Shown piece after piece: positions 22,904 to 30,654 of a stretch of DNA of 41,485 nucleotides (positions are counted from its first letter, which is position 1; each line of letters begins with the position of its first letter). The notes under the pieces are model-generated. The model was not told the origin of the DNA and searched no databases. It saw nothing but the letters and a program-made list of their open reading frames with translations. Both the position numbers and the translations under genes were made by a program. Source of the DNA: Acidimicrobiales bacterium (GTDB taxonomy: Bacteria; Actinomycetota; Acidimicrobiia; Acidimicrobiales; Aldehydirespiratoraceae); NCBI GenBank assembly GCA_029263235.1, contig JAJCXW010000098.1:1-41485 (forward strand). The letters are read 5' to 3'.

Positions 22904-23620
22904 TCAGAGAACGGATTCGAGGATGATCGTGACCATGTCGGAGAGCGACGTCTCGCGGTCCTCGGGGCTGAGTGCTCCTCCGGTGACCATGTCGTCGCTG
23001 ACCGAGCAGACCGCGAGAGCCGAGGCTCCTCGCTCGGCCGCCAAACCGTAGAGTCCGGCCGCTTCCATCTCGACGGCGAGCACCCCCATCCGCACCAGCG
23101 GCGCCATGGTTTCCTCGAGCGACAGGTTGGTGGGACCGTAGAAGAGGTCCGAGGTCATGATGTTGCCGACATGTACGGTCTTGCCGAGCGCCTCGGCGGC
23201 ATCGACCGCGGCTCGCACCAGGTTGTAGTCGGCAGTCGCGGCGAAGTCCCACCCCGAGAACCGAGCCCGGTTGACACCAGAGTCGGTGCAGGCCCCGACT
23301 CCGATCACCACGTCCATCAAGCTCAAGTGGGGCTGAAGCGAGCCACAGCTACCCACCCGGATCAGCTTGCGTACGCCGTAGGTGTCGATGAGTTCCGAGG
23401 CGTAGATCGAAATCGACGGAACCCCCATGCCGGTGCCCATGACCGACACCCTCTGTCCCTTGTAGGTGCCGGTGTAGCCAAGGATGTTGCGTACCGCCGT
23501 CACCTGCTCGGCGTCGTCGAGAAACTTCTCGGCGATCCACCTTGCTCGTAGCGGATCGCCCGGAAGCAGGCAGGTTTCGGCGAAGGCATCGTCAGGGGCG
23601 GAGATGTGAGGTGTCGGCAT
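22904..23620 (-). CDS. deoD: Purine nucleoside phosphorylase, DeoD type
   Basis: A 238-residue hexameric-type purine nucleoside phosphorylase (E. coli DeoD is 239). It splits purine (deoxy)nucleosides with phosphate to base and (deoxy)ribose-1-phosphate in purine salvage. Visible family segments are CLLPGDPLRARWIAEKFL, MGTGMGVPSISIYASEL (phosphate loop), IRVGSCGSLQ, the EMEAAGLYGLAAE substrate motif, and SVSDDMVTGG with the catalytic Asp. It starts at ATG 23620 and follows the deacylase gene on the same strand after 54 bp, possibly as its second operon gene. Confidence 0.93.
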   Translation of the reverse strand: MPTPHISAPDDAFAETCLLPGDPLRARWIAEKFLDDAEQVTAVRNILGYTGTYKGQRVSVMGTGMGVPSISIYASELIDTYGVRKLIRVGSCGSLQPHLSLMDVVIGVGACTDSGVNRARFSGWDFAATADYNLVRAAVDAAEALGKTVHVGNIMTSDLFYGPTNLSLEETMAPLVRMGVLAVEMEAAGLYGLAAERGASALAVCSVSDDMVTGGALSPEDRETSLSDMVTIILESVL

Positions 23621-23674
23621 GGGTCGACACGGTAATGCCGGGATGTCGCTGATCCGAAGTCGGCTCGGGCCGGC

Positions 23675-25159
23675 TCAGCGTCGCAGGGCCCGGCCGGGCC
23701 GGTCGCCGGTGTGATCCCGGCCGATCGCGATCCGTCGGCCGTTGACCCACACGCCGTGAATCCCGACCGGAGGCCGGGCCGGGTCCTCGTAGGTGCCGAC
23801 GTCGATGATCGTGTCAGGGTCGAAGAGCACCAGGTCGGCAAACGCACCAACCTCGATCCGGCCCCGATCGGTGATACCGAACCGTCTGGCGGGCGCTCCA
23901 GTCATGCGATGGACCGCCTCGGCGAGCTCGAGAACTCCGGCTTCGCGAACATAGCGACCCAATACTCGGGGGAAGGTGCCCCAGAGCCTCGGGTGGGGCT
24001 TGCCGCCAGCCGGAATTCCATCGGAACCGATCATGGTCAAAGGGTGGATCATCACGGTGCGAACGTCGCCCTCATCCATGATCTCGAACACGACGAACGT
24101 GCCGGTGCCACCATCGACAAGGATCTGCTCGGCCGCGGGCCGCAGATCAAGGCCGTATTCGGCCGCCAGATCAGAAAGCCGCCGACCCTCGATCTCGGGT
24201 TTGTCGGGCGCCGACCCGATCAGCACCTGATCACCGTTGAGATCCCCGAAAGGTCTGGTGCCCGAGACGCTGTCGCCCCCCAGCGCGCCCTGGCGAATCA
24301 GCTGCTCCAGCGACGTGCTCCCGGCGGTGTAGGGATACTGATCGAGAGCCACGTCGACACCGCGGGCCCGGGCTTCGTCGACCATCGCCAGAGTCTGGAT
24401 GATCCGGCCCCAGTTGTCGCGCCCGGCGGCCTTGTGATGCGACAGTTGCACGGCCACACCCGAACGTTCGCCGACACGGATCGCCTCGGCGACCGCAGCC
24501 TCGAGACCGGCCCCTTCGTCGCGAATGTGCGACGTGTACACGCCCCCGGCCTCGGCAACCACGGTGGCCAAGTCGGCCAGTTCGTCCTCAGGTGCGTAGG
24601 TGCCGGGCTCGTAGGCCAGACCGCTCGACAACCCGAGGGCGCCGGCTCGGAGGGCCTCATCGACGTGTCCGGCCATCTGATCAAGTTCGGCCGGGGACGC
24701 GGCGCGGTTCTCATGGCGTCCAATCACCTCGGTTCGGATGGTGCCATGCCCGGCCAGGACCCCCACATTGCACGAGGCCGGTTCGCGGTCGAGCAACTCG
24801 AAATATCCGGCATGGTTGCGCCACGAAGCAGAGACCTCGTTGCCGAATCCAAGAAGGGCCCGGTCGGTCAGCGGTCCGGTGCCGCAATTACCGACCACCA
24901 CGGTGGTCACGCCCTGCAACGTCTTGCAACGATGGGTCGGGTCGATCAGCACCGCTAGGTCGTCGTGGGTATGAACATCGATGAAGCCCGGCGACACGGC
25001 CAGGCCTCCGCCGTCGATCTCCACTCCGGACGACTCGCCTTGTGTTCCGATGCCGACAATTCGATCGTCGCTCACCGACACATCGGCCACGAAGGGCTCG
25101 GATCCGCTGCCGTCGACCACGGTCGCGTTTCTGATGATCAACTCGGGTCGATCGGACAT
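23675..25159 (-). CDS. N-acyl-D-amino-acid deacylase (D-aminoacylase family)
   Basis: A 494-residue amidohydrolase. The first metal motif is GFIDVHTHDDLAVL with His63 and His65, then NCGTGP with the family cysteine (Cys92), VQLSHHKAAGRDNWG (metal His), and PRRFGITDRGRIEVGAFADL at the C-terminal beta-sandwich, typical of D-aminoacylases and related dihydroorotase-like hydrolases. It would hydrolyse N-acyl-D-amino acids, perhaps from cell-wall turnover. ATG 25159 sits 7-8 bp after AGGGA; upstream in-frame codons to 25300 have no family similarity and would overlap the divergent pncA start. Confidence 0.85.
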   Translation of the reverse strand: MSDRPELIIRNATVVDGSGSEPFVADVSVSDDRIVGIGTQGESSGVEIDGGGLAVSPGFIDVHTHDDLAVLIDPTHRCKTLQGVTTVVVGNCGTGPLTDRALLGFGNEVSASWRNHAGYFELLDREPASCNVGVLAGHGTIRTEVIGRHENRAASPAELDQMAGHVDEALRAGALGLSSGLAYEPGTYAPEDELADLATVVAEAGGVYTSHIRDEGAGLEAAVAEAIRVGERSGVAVQLSHHKAAGRDNWGRIIQTLAMVDEARARGVDVALDQYPYTAGSTSLEQLIRQGALGGDSVSGTRPFGDLNGDQVLIGSAPDKPEIEGRRLSDLAAEYGLDLRPAAEQILVDGGTGTFVVFEIMDEGDVRTVMIHPLTMIGSDGIPAGGKPHPRLWGTFPRVLGRYVREAGVLELAEAVHRMTGAPARRFGITDRGRIEVGAFADLVLFDPDTIIDVGTYEDPARPPVGIHGVWVNGRRIAIGRDHTGDRPGRALRR

Positions 25160-25287
25160 CGCCATCCCTGGTGGTAGTGGTGCGCAGTCTCGCGGACCCG
25201 GCAGGAAAGTCGAGCGTAGGGGCGCAACATTGTCGAGAGCGAACCATGTGCGACCATGGGTTGATCCCGTATCCCGAAGAGGCACCC

Positions 25288-25863
25288 ATGAACCGAGCAC
25301 TCATCGTTGTCGACGTACAAGGCGACTTCTGTGAGGGCGGATCGATGGGAGTCGACGGGGGAGCGGCGGTGGCCGAACGGATCTCGGCCCACATCCGGGA
25401 TCAGGCCCACGACTACGCCACCATCGTTGCCACGCGCGACTGGCACATCGACCCCGGCGATCATTTCGCCGAGGGTGATCCGAACTTCGAGACAACCTGG
25501 CCCGCCCATTGTGCGGCGGGCAGTCCGGGGGCAGAGTTCCATCCCGGGGTCGACACTCATGTCGACTTCTCCCGTGCCATCGATGCAGTTTTCTCAAAGG
25601 GCAAGTTCAGCGCGGCTTACAGCGGGTTCGAGGGGACCGGGCCGGACGGAGGAACTCTCGATGCCCACCTCCGCTTCCACGAGGTTGGCTCGGTCGATGT
25701 GGTCGGAATTGCGACCGACTACTGCGACAAGGCAACCGCGACCGACGCCCTCCGGCTGGGCTACGAGGTGCGACTGCTCACCGACATGTGCGTCGGGGTC
25801 GCTCCCGACACCACCGCGCAGGCGCTCGACGACATGCGGGCCGAGGGCATAGAGGTCGTCTGA
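25288..25863 (+). CDS. pncA: Nicotinamidase/pyrazinamidase
   Basis: A 191-residue isochorismatase-fold amidase (M. tuberculosis PncA has 186). It converts nicotinamide to nicotinate in NAD salvage. The catalytic triad is Asp9 (IVVDVQGDF), Lys104 (VFSKGKF) and Cys146 (IATDYCDKAT), and the metal-binding residues Asp51, His53 and His59 are present in TRDWHIDPGDHF. The nearby AYSGFEG is also PncA-like. ATG 25288 lies downstream of GAAGAGG. It is divergent from the deacylase gene and stands 66 bp before the MFS gene on the same strand. Confidence 0.93.
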   Translation: MNRALIVVDVQGDFCEGGSMGVDGGAAVAERISAHIRDQAHDYATIVATRDWHIDPGDHFAEGDPNFETTWPAHCAAGSPGAEFHPGVDTHVDFSRAIDAVFSKGKFSAAYSGFEGTGPDGGTLDAHLRFHEVGSVDVVGIATDYCDKATATDALRLGYEVRLLTDMCVGVAPDTTAQALDDMRAEGIEVV

Positions 25864-25929
25864 CATCGCGTCGCCGGGATTCGTCTCCACGACGGAGCAT
25901 CTCCCGGAGTGCCCTGCGACAATGGCTCG

Positions 25930-27111
25930 ATGCCGGACGCGATGGAGCGAAACCTCGATCGCTACCGACACCTCCAGTGGTCGACCGGCGCGCTGTTCTG
26001 GCTCCCCACGTCGGTCCTGTTCTTCATCGATCGGTTCGGCCTCGGAGACGCTCTGCGCCTCCAGGCCGTCTACTACCTGGCCGTCGTCGCGTTCGAGGTT
26101 CCGTCTGGCTGGTTCAGCGACCGGATAGGTCGGGTGGTCACCCTCCGCCTTGCTGCACTGTGGTGGGTGGCGGCCCACGCGTTCTTCGTATTCTCCGACG
26201 GCTTTGCTGGTATCGCCACCGCCCAGGTGCTGCTGGCAATGGGGTTCGCGTTCAGCTCTGGCACGGATGTGACACTCCACTACGACTCCCTCGAGGCATT
26301 GGGTCGCACACCGGAGTTCGAGGATCGGGAGTCGCGGGTGCGGCGCGATCATCTCGTGTTCACCGCCGCGGCCACCGTCACGGGCGGTGCTCTTGGTCTC
26401 ATCGATCTCCGCCTGCCCTTCTTGGCTGCCCTCGTCGCGTCGGTCATCCAATTCCTGGTGACCCTCCGTCTGGCCGAGCCCGAGGGCGACCCCCACACTT
26501 CAGGTGTCGGGAGCGAACTGCTGAGGGTTGTCGCCTATCTCCGAAACCGAACGCTGGCTTGGGTGACGGTCTACGTATTGGGCGAGGTGATCACGGTTCA
26601 CCTGACATCGGAATTGGCGGCTCCCTACCTCGCCGGTGTCATGGGTGAGGCCCTCGACCAGATCGATCGAACTCCGCTCATCAACGGGCTGCTGGCCGCG
26701 CTGATCGCTCTGGCGGCAGCGGTCGCGGTGCGAGGTGTAGGCCGTCTCCGTCGACGTCTCGGTGTCGTGCTCGTCTTCATGATGGTTGCTGCTATCCCGG
26801 TCATCACGCTCACGGCCATGGCTCTGGTGACCTCGGCTCTGGTGCTTCCGTTGATCGTGCTGCGCAGCGTGCAGACAGCGGTGGTGTCGGTGCTCGTCCC
26901 GGCAACCGTTGCTCCGCGCGTCGACCGTCGGCATCGGGCCACGTTCCTTTCGCTCACGAGCCTCGTGGGACGACTCGGCTACGGGAGTGTCCTGCTCGCC
27001 ATCGGGACCGTTGGAGACCTGGGTGAGACGTTGCAGTGGGCGGCTGCCATAGCGGCAGTCGTATTCGTGGTGGTGGGCGCGACGGGATGGTTCGTCGACG
27101 ACGAACTGTGA
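25930..27111 (+). CDS. MFS transporter of unknown substrate
   Basis: A 393-residue membrane protein with 11-12 hydrophobic segments. After the second helix it carries SGWFSDRIGRVVTLRLAAL, the MFS loop motif between helices 2 and 3 (G-x-x-x-D-R-x-G-R), supporting a major facilitator assignment. The C-terminal half (from about residue 195) repeats the six-helix pattern. It is not close enough to a named subfamily for me to propose a substrate. It is convergent with the pirin gene, with only 3 bp between the stops. ATG 25930 is used; ATG 25942 is possible. Confidence 0.75.
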   Translation: MPDAMERNLDRYRHLQWSTGALFWLPTSVLFFIDRFGLGDALRLQAVYYLAVVAFEVPSGWFSDRIGRVVTLRLAALWWVAAHAFFVFSDGFAGIATAQVLLAMGFAFSSGTDVTLHYDSLEALGRTPEFEDRESRVRRDHLVFTAAATVTGGALGLIDLRLPFLAALVASVIQFLVTLRLAEPEGDPHTSGVGSELLRVVAYLRNRTLAWVTVYVLGEVITVHLTSELAAPYLAGVMGEALDQIDRTPLINGLLAALIALAAAVAVRGVGRLRRRLGVVLVFMMVAAIPVITLTAMALVTSALVLPLIVLRSVQTAVVSVLVPATVAPRVDRRHRATFLSLTSLVGRLGYGSVLLAIGTVGDLGETLQWAAAIAAVVFVVVGATGWFVDDEL

Positions 27112-27114
27112 CCG

Positions 27115-28149
27115 CTACGCCGGATCGTCGCGACTTCCGTCCGGGTAGACCGCGAATCGGGCGCTGGTAGGGCCGTGGTCGGGGTCGTCCGATGGCCACG
27201 GCCAATCCCCGAACCCGGTCTGCCTGTAGTCGAGAAACGCCTGCTCGAGTTCGGCCCGGGTGTTCATCACGAACGGCCCGACATGGGCCACGGGCTCACC
27301 GATGGGTCGACCCTGAAGCACGAGAACGTGTGCCCCACCATCGAGAGCAGTGAGTAGCACGGGCTGGTCGACATCGACAGTTGCCCCGTGCCCGGAGGTG
27401 ACGACGTCGCCTCCGACTTCGATGCCTTCACCATCGAACACGTAGATCGTGCGGGCAGTGCCGGTTGCCGCCGGCGGGAGCGTCCACTCCGCCTGAGGAT
27501 CCATTTCGATGTGCCAGATGGCGACGTCAGAGTCGGATCGTGAGGCCCAGGAGGATGGGGGAGGTGACATCGGATCGGCCGAACCAATCCGTCCGGCGAC
27601 GGCGACTACTCGAGTGGGTCGGCCGTTGGCGTCATCGAAGGACAGCCGAGGGATCTGCTCGTTCCAGTGCATGTGGAACGACGGCTCGGCCATCTTGTCC
27701 TCGCCGGGGAGATTGAGCCAGATCTGGAACAGTTCGACGGGGTTGGGCCGCGACGAGTCGACCAGCGGGAACATCTCCGAGTGCTGGATCCCCCGGCCGG
27801 CGGTGATCCACTGCACGTCGCCCGCACCGAATCTGGCGCCGGCCCCCATCGAGTCGGCGTGATCCATGAGGCCGCCGCGAACATAGGAGACGGTCTCGAA
27901 ACCGCGATGGGGATGGCGAGGAAACCCGGGTACGCCGGAGCCGTGATACATGCTCCAACCCGACTGGCCGCTGAAGTCCTGCCCGATGCTGCGGCCGATC
28001 AGGTCGGTGGTTGGTGGCCCCAGATCGTCGGTGCCCGCGGGGTAGGCGTCGTCATGGTGCACACAGAAGAGGAACGGATCGAACGTCTTCCACACGAACT
28101 CCAGTTCGAAGACCTCGCCGATCGGACTGTCTGTCGCTGAACCTGACAT
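27115..28149 (-). CDS. Pirin-family bicupin protein
   Basis: A 344-residue pirin, somewhat longer than the usual ~230-300. The N-terminal cupin has the iron site motifs HPHRGFETVSYVRGG and GRGIQHSEM with the expected His and Glu ligands, plus LMDHADSMG. The C-terminal cupin (IWLNLPGEDKMAEPSF onward, then PVAHVGPFVMNTRAELEQAF) is complete. Bacterial pirins include quercetin-2,3-dioxygenase-like enzymes and redox or regulatory proteins; the activity here is unknown. ATG 28149 has AGGGA upstream; the preceding in-frame TTG is less likely. Confidence 0.88.
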   Translation of the reverse strand: MSGSATDSPIGEVFELEFVWKTFDPFLFCVHHDDAYPAGTDDLGPPTTDLIGRSIGQDFSGQSGWSMYHGSGVPGFPRHPHRGFETVSYVRGGLMDHADSMGAGARFGAGDVQWITAGRGIQHSEMFPLVDSSRPNPVELFQIWLNLPGEDKMAEPSFHMHWNEQIPRLSFDDANGRPTRVVAVAGRIGSADPMSPPPSSWASRSDSDVAIWHIEMDPQAEWTLPPAATGTARTIYVFDGEGIEVGGDVVTSGHGATVDVDQPVLLTALDGGAHVLVLQGRPIGEPVAHVGPFVMNTRAELEQAFLDYRQTGFGDWPWPSDDPDHGPTSARFAVYPDGSRDDPA

Positions 28150-28182
28150 GGGCAATCCCTGTTCGTTGATGCTGAATGCTGT

Positions 28183-28218
28183 CTTGCCGGGGGCCTTTCC
28201 AGACCGGCCCCCGACAAG
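28183..28218 (-). terminator. Strong hairpin after the trypsin-like protease gene
   Basis: CTTGCCGGGGGCC (28183-28195) and GGCCCCCGACAAG (28206-28218) pair at 12 of 13 positions around a 10 nt loop. It begins 14 bp past the protease stop on the minus strand and before the pirin gene. There is no U-tract, which is common for actinobacterial terminators. Confidence 0.55.
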
Positions 28219-28231
28219 CGAAGCACATGAT

Positions 28232-29056
28232 CTAGAACTCCGACTGTCCGGTGCTGACGTCGGACAGGAACGCTATGTCGTCGGCACGGTCTATGCGATA
28301 ACCGCCGCCGATACCGGCGCAGTTGCCGTTGAGCCCGAACGAATTCACCATCCAGATGGTGTCGGTCCCGAACTGCAGAATCGGTCCGCCGGAGTCACCG
28401 AAGCAGGTGCCGCCGTGGGCAGCGTCGCCGCTGAGGGATGCGGACTGCCCCGGGTTGATCGCACCGATACCGGCAACACCGTTGACGTCGACGACCATCA
28501 GGTCGGCGGCCATACGGATCTTGTCAGCCTGGACAAACACGGGATTGACCAACTGAAGGCCATAGCCGACCGCGGTCACGGTTGCGTTGGCGTTCTTGCG
28601 TCCCTTGCCGGCCTGGTCCATTGCGTCGAGCCCGGGCAGTGATGCGTACGGGCCGCCGTAGACGGCGTCGTCGAACTTCAGGACGCCGACGTCGTAGAGG
28701 AAGAAGGCGTTGTCGTTGTAGAGCGGATGGGTGAACGCGTGATCGGCCTCGATCGACGTGCCACCGGCGAACGGGTAGCCGGTCACGCTTCGGGGTGGGG
28801 TCTCGATGTCTGCATCGAGCCAGACCCGTCCTCCGGACGTGCCGGTGGTGCAGTGGCCAGCTGTTACGAACGTGTGGGCGTCAACGAACGCGCCCGAGCA
28901 TCGATGCGATGGACCGCCGCCGACGTCGTGGATGGACAGGCCGGTGTACGGATGGTCACCGCCGTCGAGTCGGCCACCCTTAGTGATGGCATTGGCAGGC
29001 GCAGCGAGTGCTGCCACCAGTCCGACCACACAGAACAGAACAGTAATTCGCTTCAC
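28232..29056 (-). CDS. Secreted trypsin-like serine protease
   Basis: A 274-residue S1-family protease. A Sec signal peptide opens the protein (VKRITVLFCVVGLVAALAAP, cut near ANA). The catalytic triad is present: His in FVTAGHCTTG, Asp in YDVGVLKF, Ser in CFGDSGGPIL. It is predicted to be exported and to cleave proteins outside the cell. The specificity pocket is not clear by eye. GTG 29056 is chosen because GGGAGC precedes it and the signal peptide starts there. A second extracellular protease-related gene, the serpin at 18.6-19.9 kb, is on the same strand but far away. Confidence 0.88.
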   Translation of the reverse strand: MKRITVLFCVVGLVAALAAPANAITKGGRLDGGDHPYTGLSIHDVGGGPSHRCSGAFVDAHTFVTAGHCTTGTSGGRVWLDADIETPPRSVTGYPFAGGTSIEADHAFTHPLYNDNAFFLYDVGVLKFDDAVYGGPYASLPGLDAMDQAGKGRKNANATVTAVGYGLQLVNPVFVQADKIRMAADLMVVDVNGVAGIGAINPGQSASLSGDAAHGGTCFGDSGGPILQFGTDTIWMVNSFGLNGNCAGIGGGYRIDRADDIAFLSDVSTGQSEF

Positions 29057-29279
29057 TAAATCGCTCCCCGAGTTGATTGCGTGGGACTGGATGCCCCGCG
29101 GTGTGCCGGGCCGGCACAGGGAGCGCACCGTAGTAGACGATCACTGACCGTGCTGGTGTAAGACACACTCATCCCGGCTGCATCACGACGAACGTGGCGG
29201 CCTCCCATGCCCCCGTGGTGATCGATCTTCCACTTCTGGATCAGGAGCCTCCGGACCTCGTCTGGTGAGATACTGGGTC

Positions 29280-29780
29280 ATGGACACATACGAGGCAGTC
29301 ATCTCCAAGCGCGACGTTCGGCACTACACCGATGCGCCCATCCCCGACGATGTGCTGGCCCGCATACTGCAGGCCGGTCGAATGGCCGGTAGCGCCAAGA
29401 ACAACGAATCAAACCGGCTGATCGTGTTTCGTGATCAGGCTGTCCAGGACGCCCTCGCCGAGTCCGGCGACTTTTCCTTCTGGATCGGGACTTCAGCTGT
29501 GATCATCGGGATAGCCGTACCGAAGGAGCTCATGTTGATGTTCGACGTTGGGCGCATGGCGCAGAACATGATGGTGAGCGCCCACGCCGAGGGGCTCGGG
29601 TCCTGCCCGGTCACCCTCCAGCACCAAGACCGGACCCGTGCCGCCGCTGGTCTGCCCGACAACTGGGACATGACAATGGTGATCACCCTGGGTTGGCCCA
29701 TCCCCGACGCTCCGGACAGCCCCCTCAAGCGAGCCCGCGTGCCCCTCGAGGAGCTGGTCAGTTACGACCGCTGGACCTGA
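29280..29780 (+). CDS. Nitroreductase-family flavoprotein
   Basis: A 166-residue FMN-dependent oxidoreductase. The family opening is intact: YEAVISKRDVRHYTDAPIPD followed by LARILQAGRMAGSAKNNE, which contacts FMN, and AHAEGLGSCPVTLQH in the middle. It is shorter than classic NfsB-type proteins (~217), like many actinobacterial members. Such enzymes reduce nitro compounds, quinones or other acceptors with NAD(P)H. ATG 29280. The SAM methyltransferase gene starts 4 bp after its stop, so the two form an operon. Confidence 0.85.
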   Translation: MDTYEAVISKRDVRHYTDAPIPDDVLARILQAGRMAGSAKNNESNRLIVFRDQAVQDALAESGDFSFWIGTSAVIIGIAVPKELMLMFDVGRMAQNMMVSAHAEGLGSCPVTLQHQDRTRAAAGLPDNWDMTMVITLGWPIPDAPDSPLKRARVPLEELVSYDRWT

Positions 29781-29784
29781 CGCG

Positions 29785-30606
29785 ATGACCGCAGCCGAGT
29801 CCGACATGGTGTTCGCCGGATCGGTTCCGGAACTCTACGACCAACACCTCGTGCCTCTGATATTCGAGAGCTACGCGGTCGATCTGGTCACACGTCTCGA
29901 AGCCACCGGAGCGCGCCGCGTGCTGGAGGTTGCGAGCGGAACTGGAGTACTCACCCGGGCCATGGCTGCCAGCCTCGACGAAGCGGTCTCGATCATTGCC
30001 AGCGACCTCAACCAGCCGATGCTCGACCATGCCGCTTCGGTCGGCACGGCCCGTTCGGTCGCGTGGCGCCAGGCCGATGTGATGGCGCTGCCGTTTCCCG
30101 ACGACTCGTTCGATGCCGTTGTGTGCCAGTTCGGTGTGATGTTCTTCCCCGATCGATCGGGGGCTTTCACCGAGATGGGGCGCGTGCTTCGCCCCGGCGG
30201 AACACTGCTGTTCAACGTCTGGGACCGGATCGAGACCAATGAATTCGCGGCCACTGTCACCGTGGCTCTGGCCGGATTGTTTCCCGAGGCGCCACCAGAA
30301 TTCCTTCCACGGACCCCCCACGGTTATTACCGCCCAGACGACGTCCAAGCCGACATCGTTGCGGCAGGATTCGATTCGAGCTTCGGATACGAACTGCTCC
30401 AGGCTCGAAGTCGCGCCGCGACTTGCGACATTCCGGCTATCGCCTACTGCCAGGGCACACCACTGCGACACGAGATCGACGCCATCGATCCAGCGCGGCT
30501 GGGCGAAGCCACCACCGCGGCCGCCGACGCCATCGCCGAGCAATTCGGCAGGACGGACGTCGACGGCCTGATCAGTGCGTTCGTGGCCACGGCGTTGAAG
30601 CCATGA
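29785..30606 (+). CDS. Class I SAM-dependent methyltransferase (UbiE-like)
   Basis: A 273-residue methyltransferase. Motif I is VLEVASGTGVLTRAMA, the acidic residue after strand 2 is in ASDLNQPML, and later motifs are DVMALPFPDDSFDAVVCQFG and RVLRPGGTLLFNVWD, typical of UbiE/COQ5-type or Methyltransf_11 proteins. The last third is variable and probably sets the substrate, which is unknown. ATG 29785 lies 4 bp downstream of the nitroreductase stop. It is convergent with the large secreted protein gene. Confidence 0.88.
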   Translation: MTAAESDMVFAGSVPELYDQHLVPLIFESYAVDLVTRLEATGARRVLEVASGTGVLTRAMAASLDEAVSIIASDLNQPMLDHAASVGTARSVAWRQADVMALPFPDDSFDAVVCQFGVMFFPDRSGAFTEMGRVLRPGGTLLFNVWDRIETNEFAATVTVALAGLFPEAPPEFLPRTPHGYYRPDDVQADIVAAGFDSSFGYELLQARSRAATCDIPAIAYCQGTPLRHEIDAIDPARLGEATTAAADAIAEQFGRTDVDGLISAFVATALKP

Positions 30607-30654
30607 CCACGACCGGGCAGCACCAATCGATGCGGCAACGGGTCTCCCCCCGTA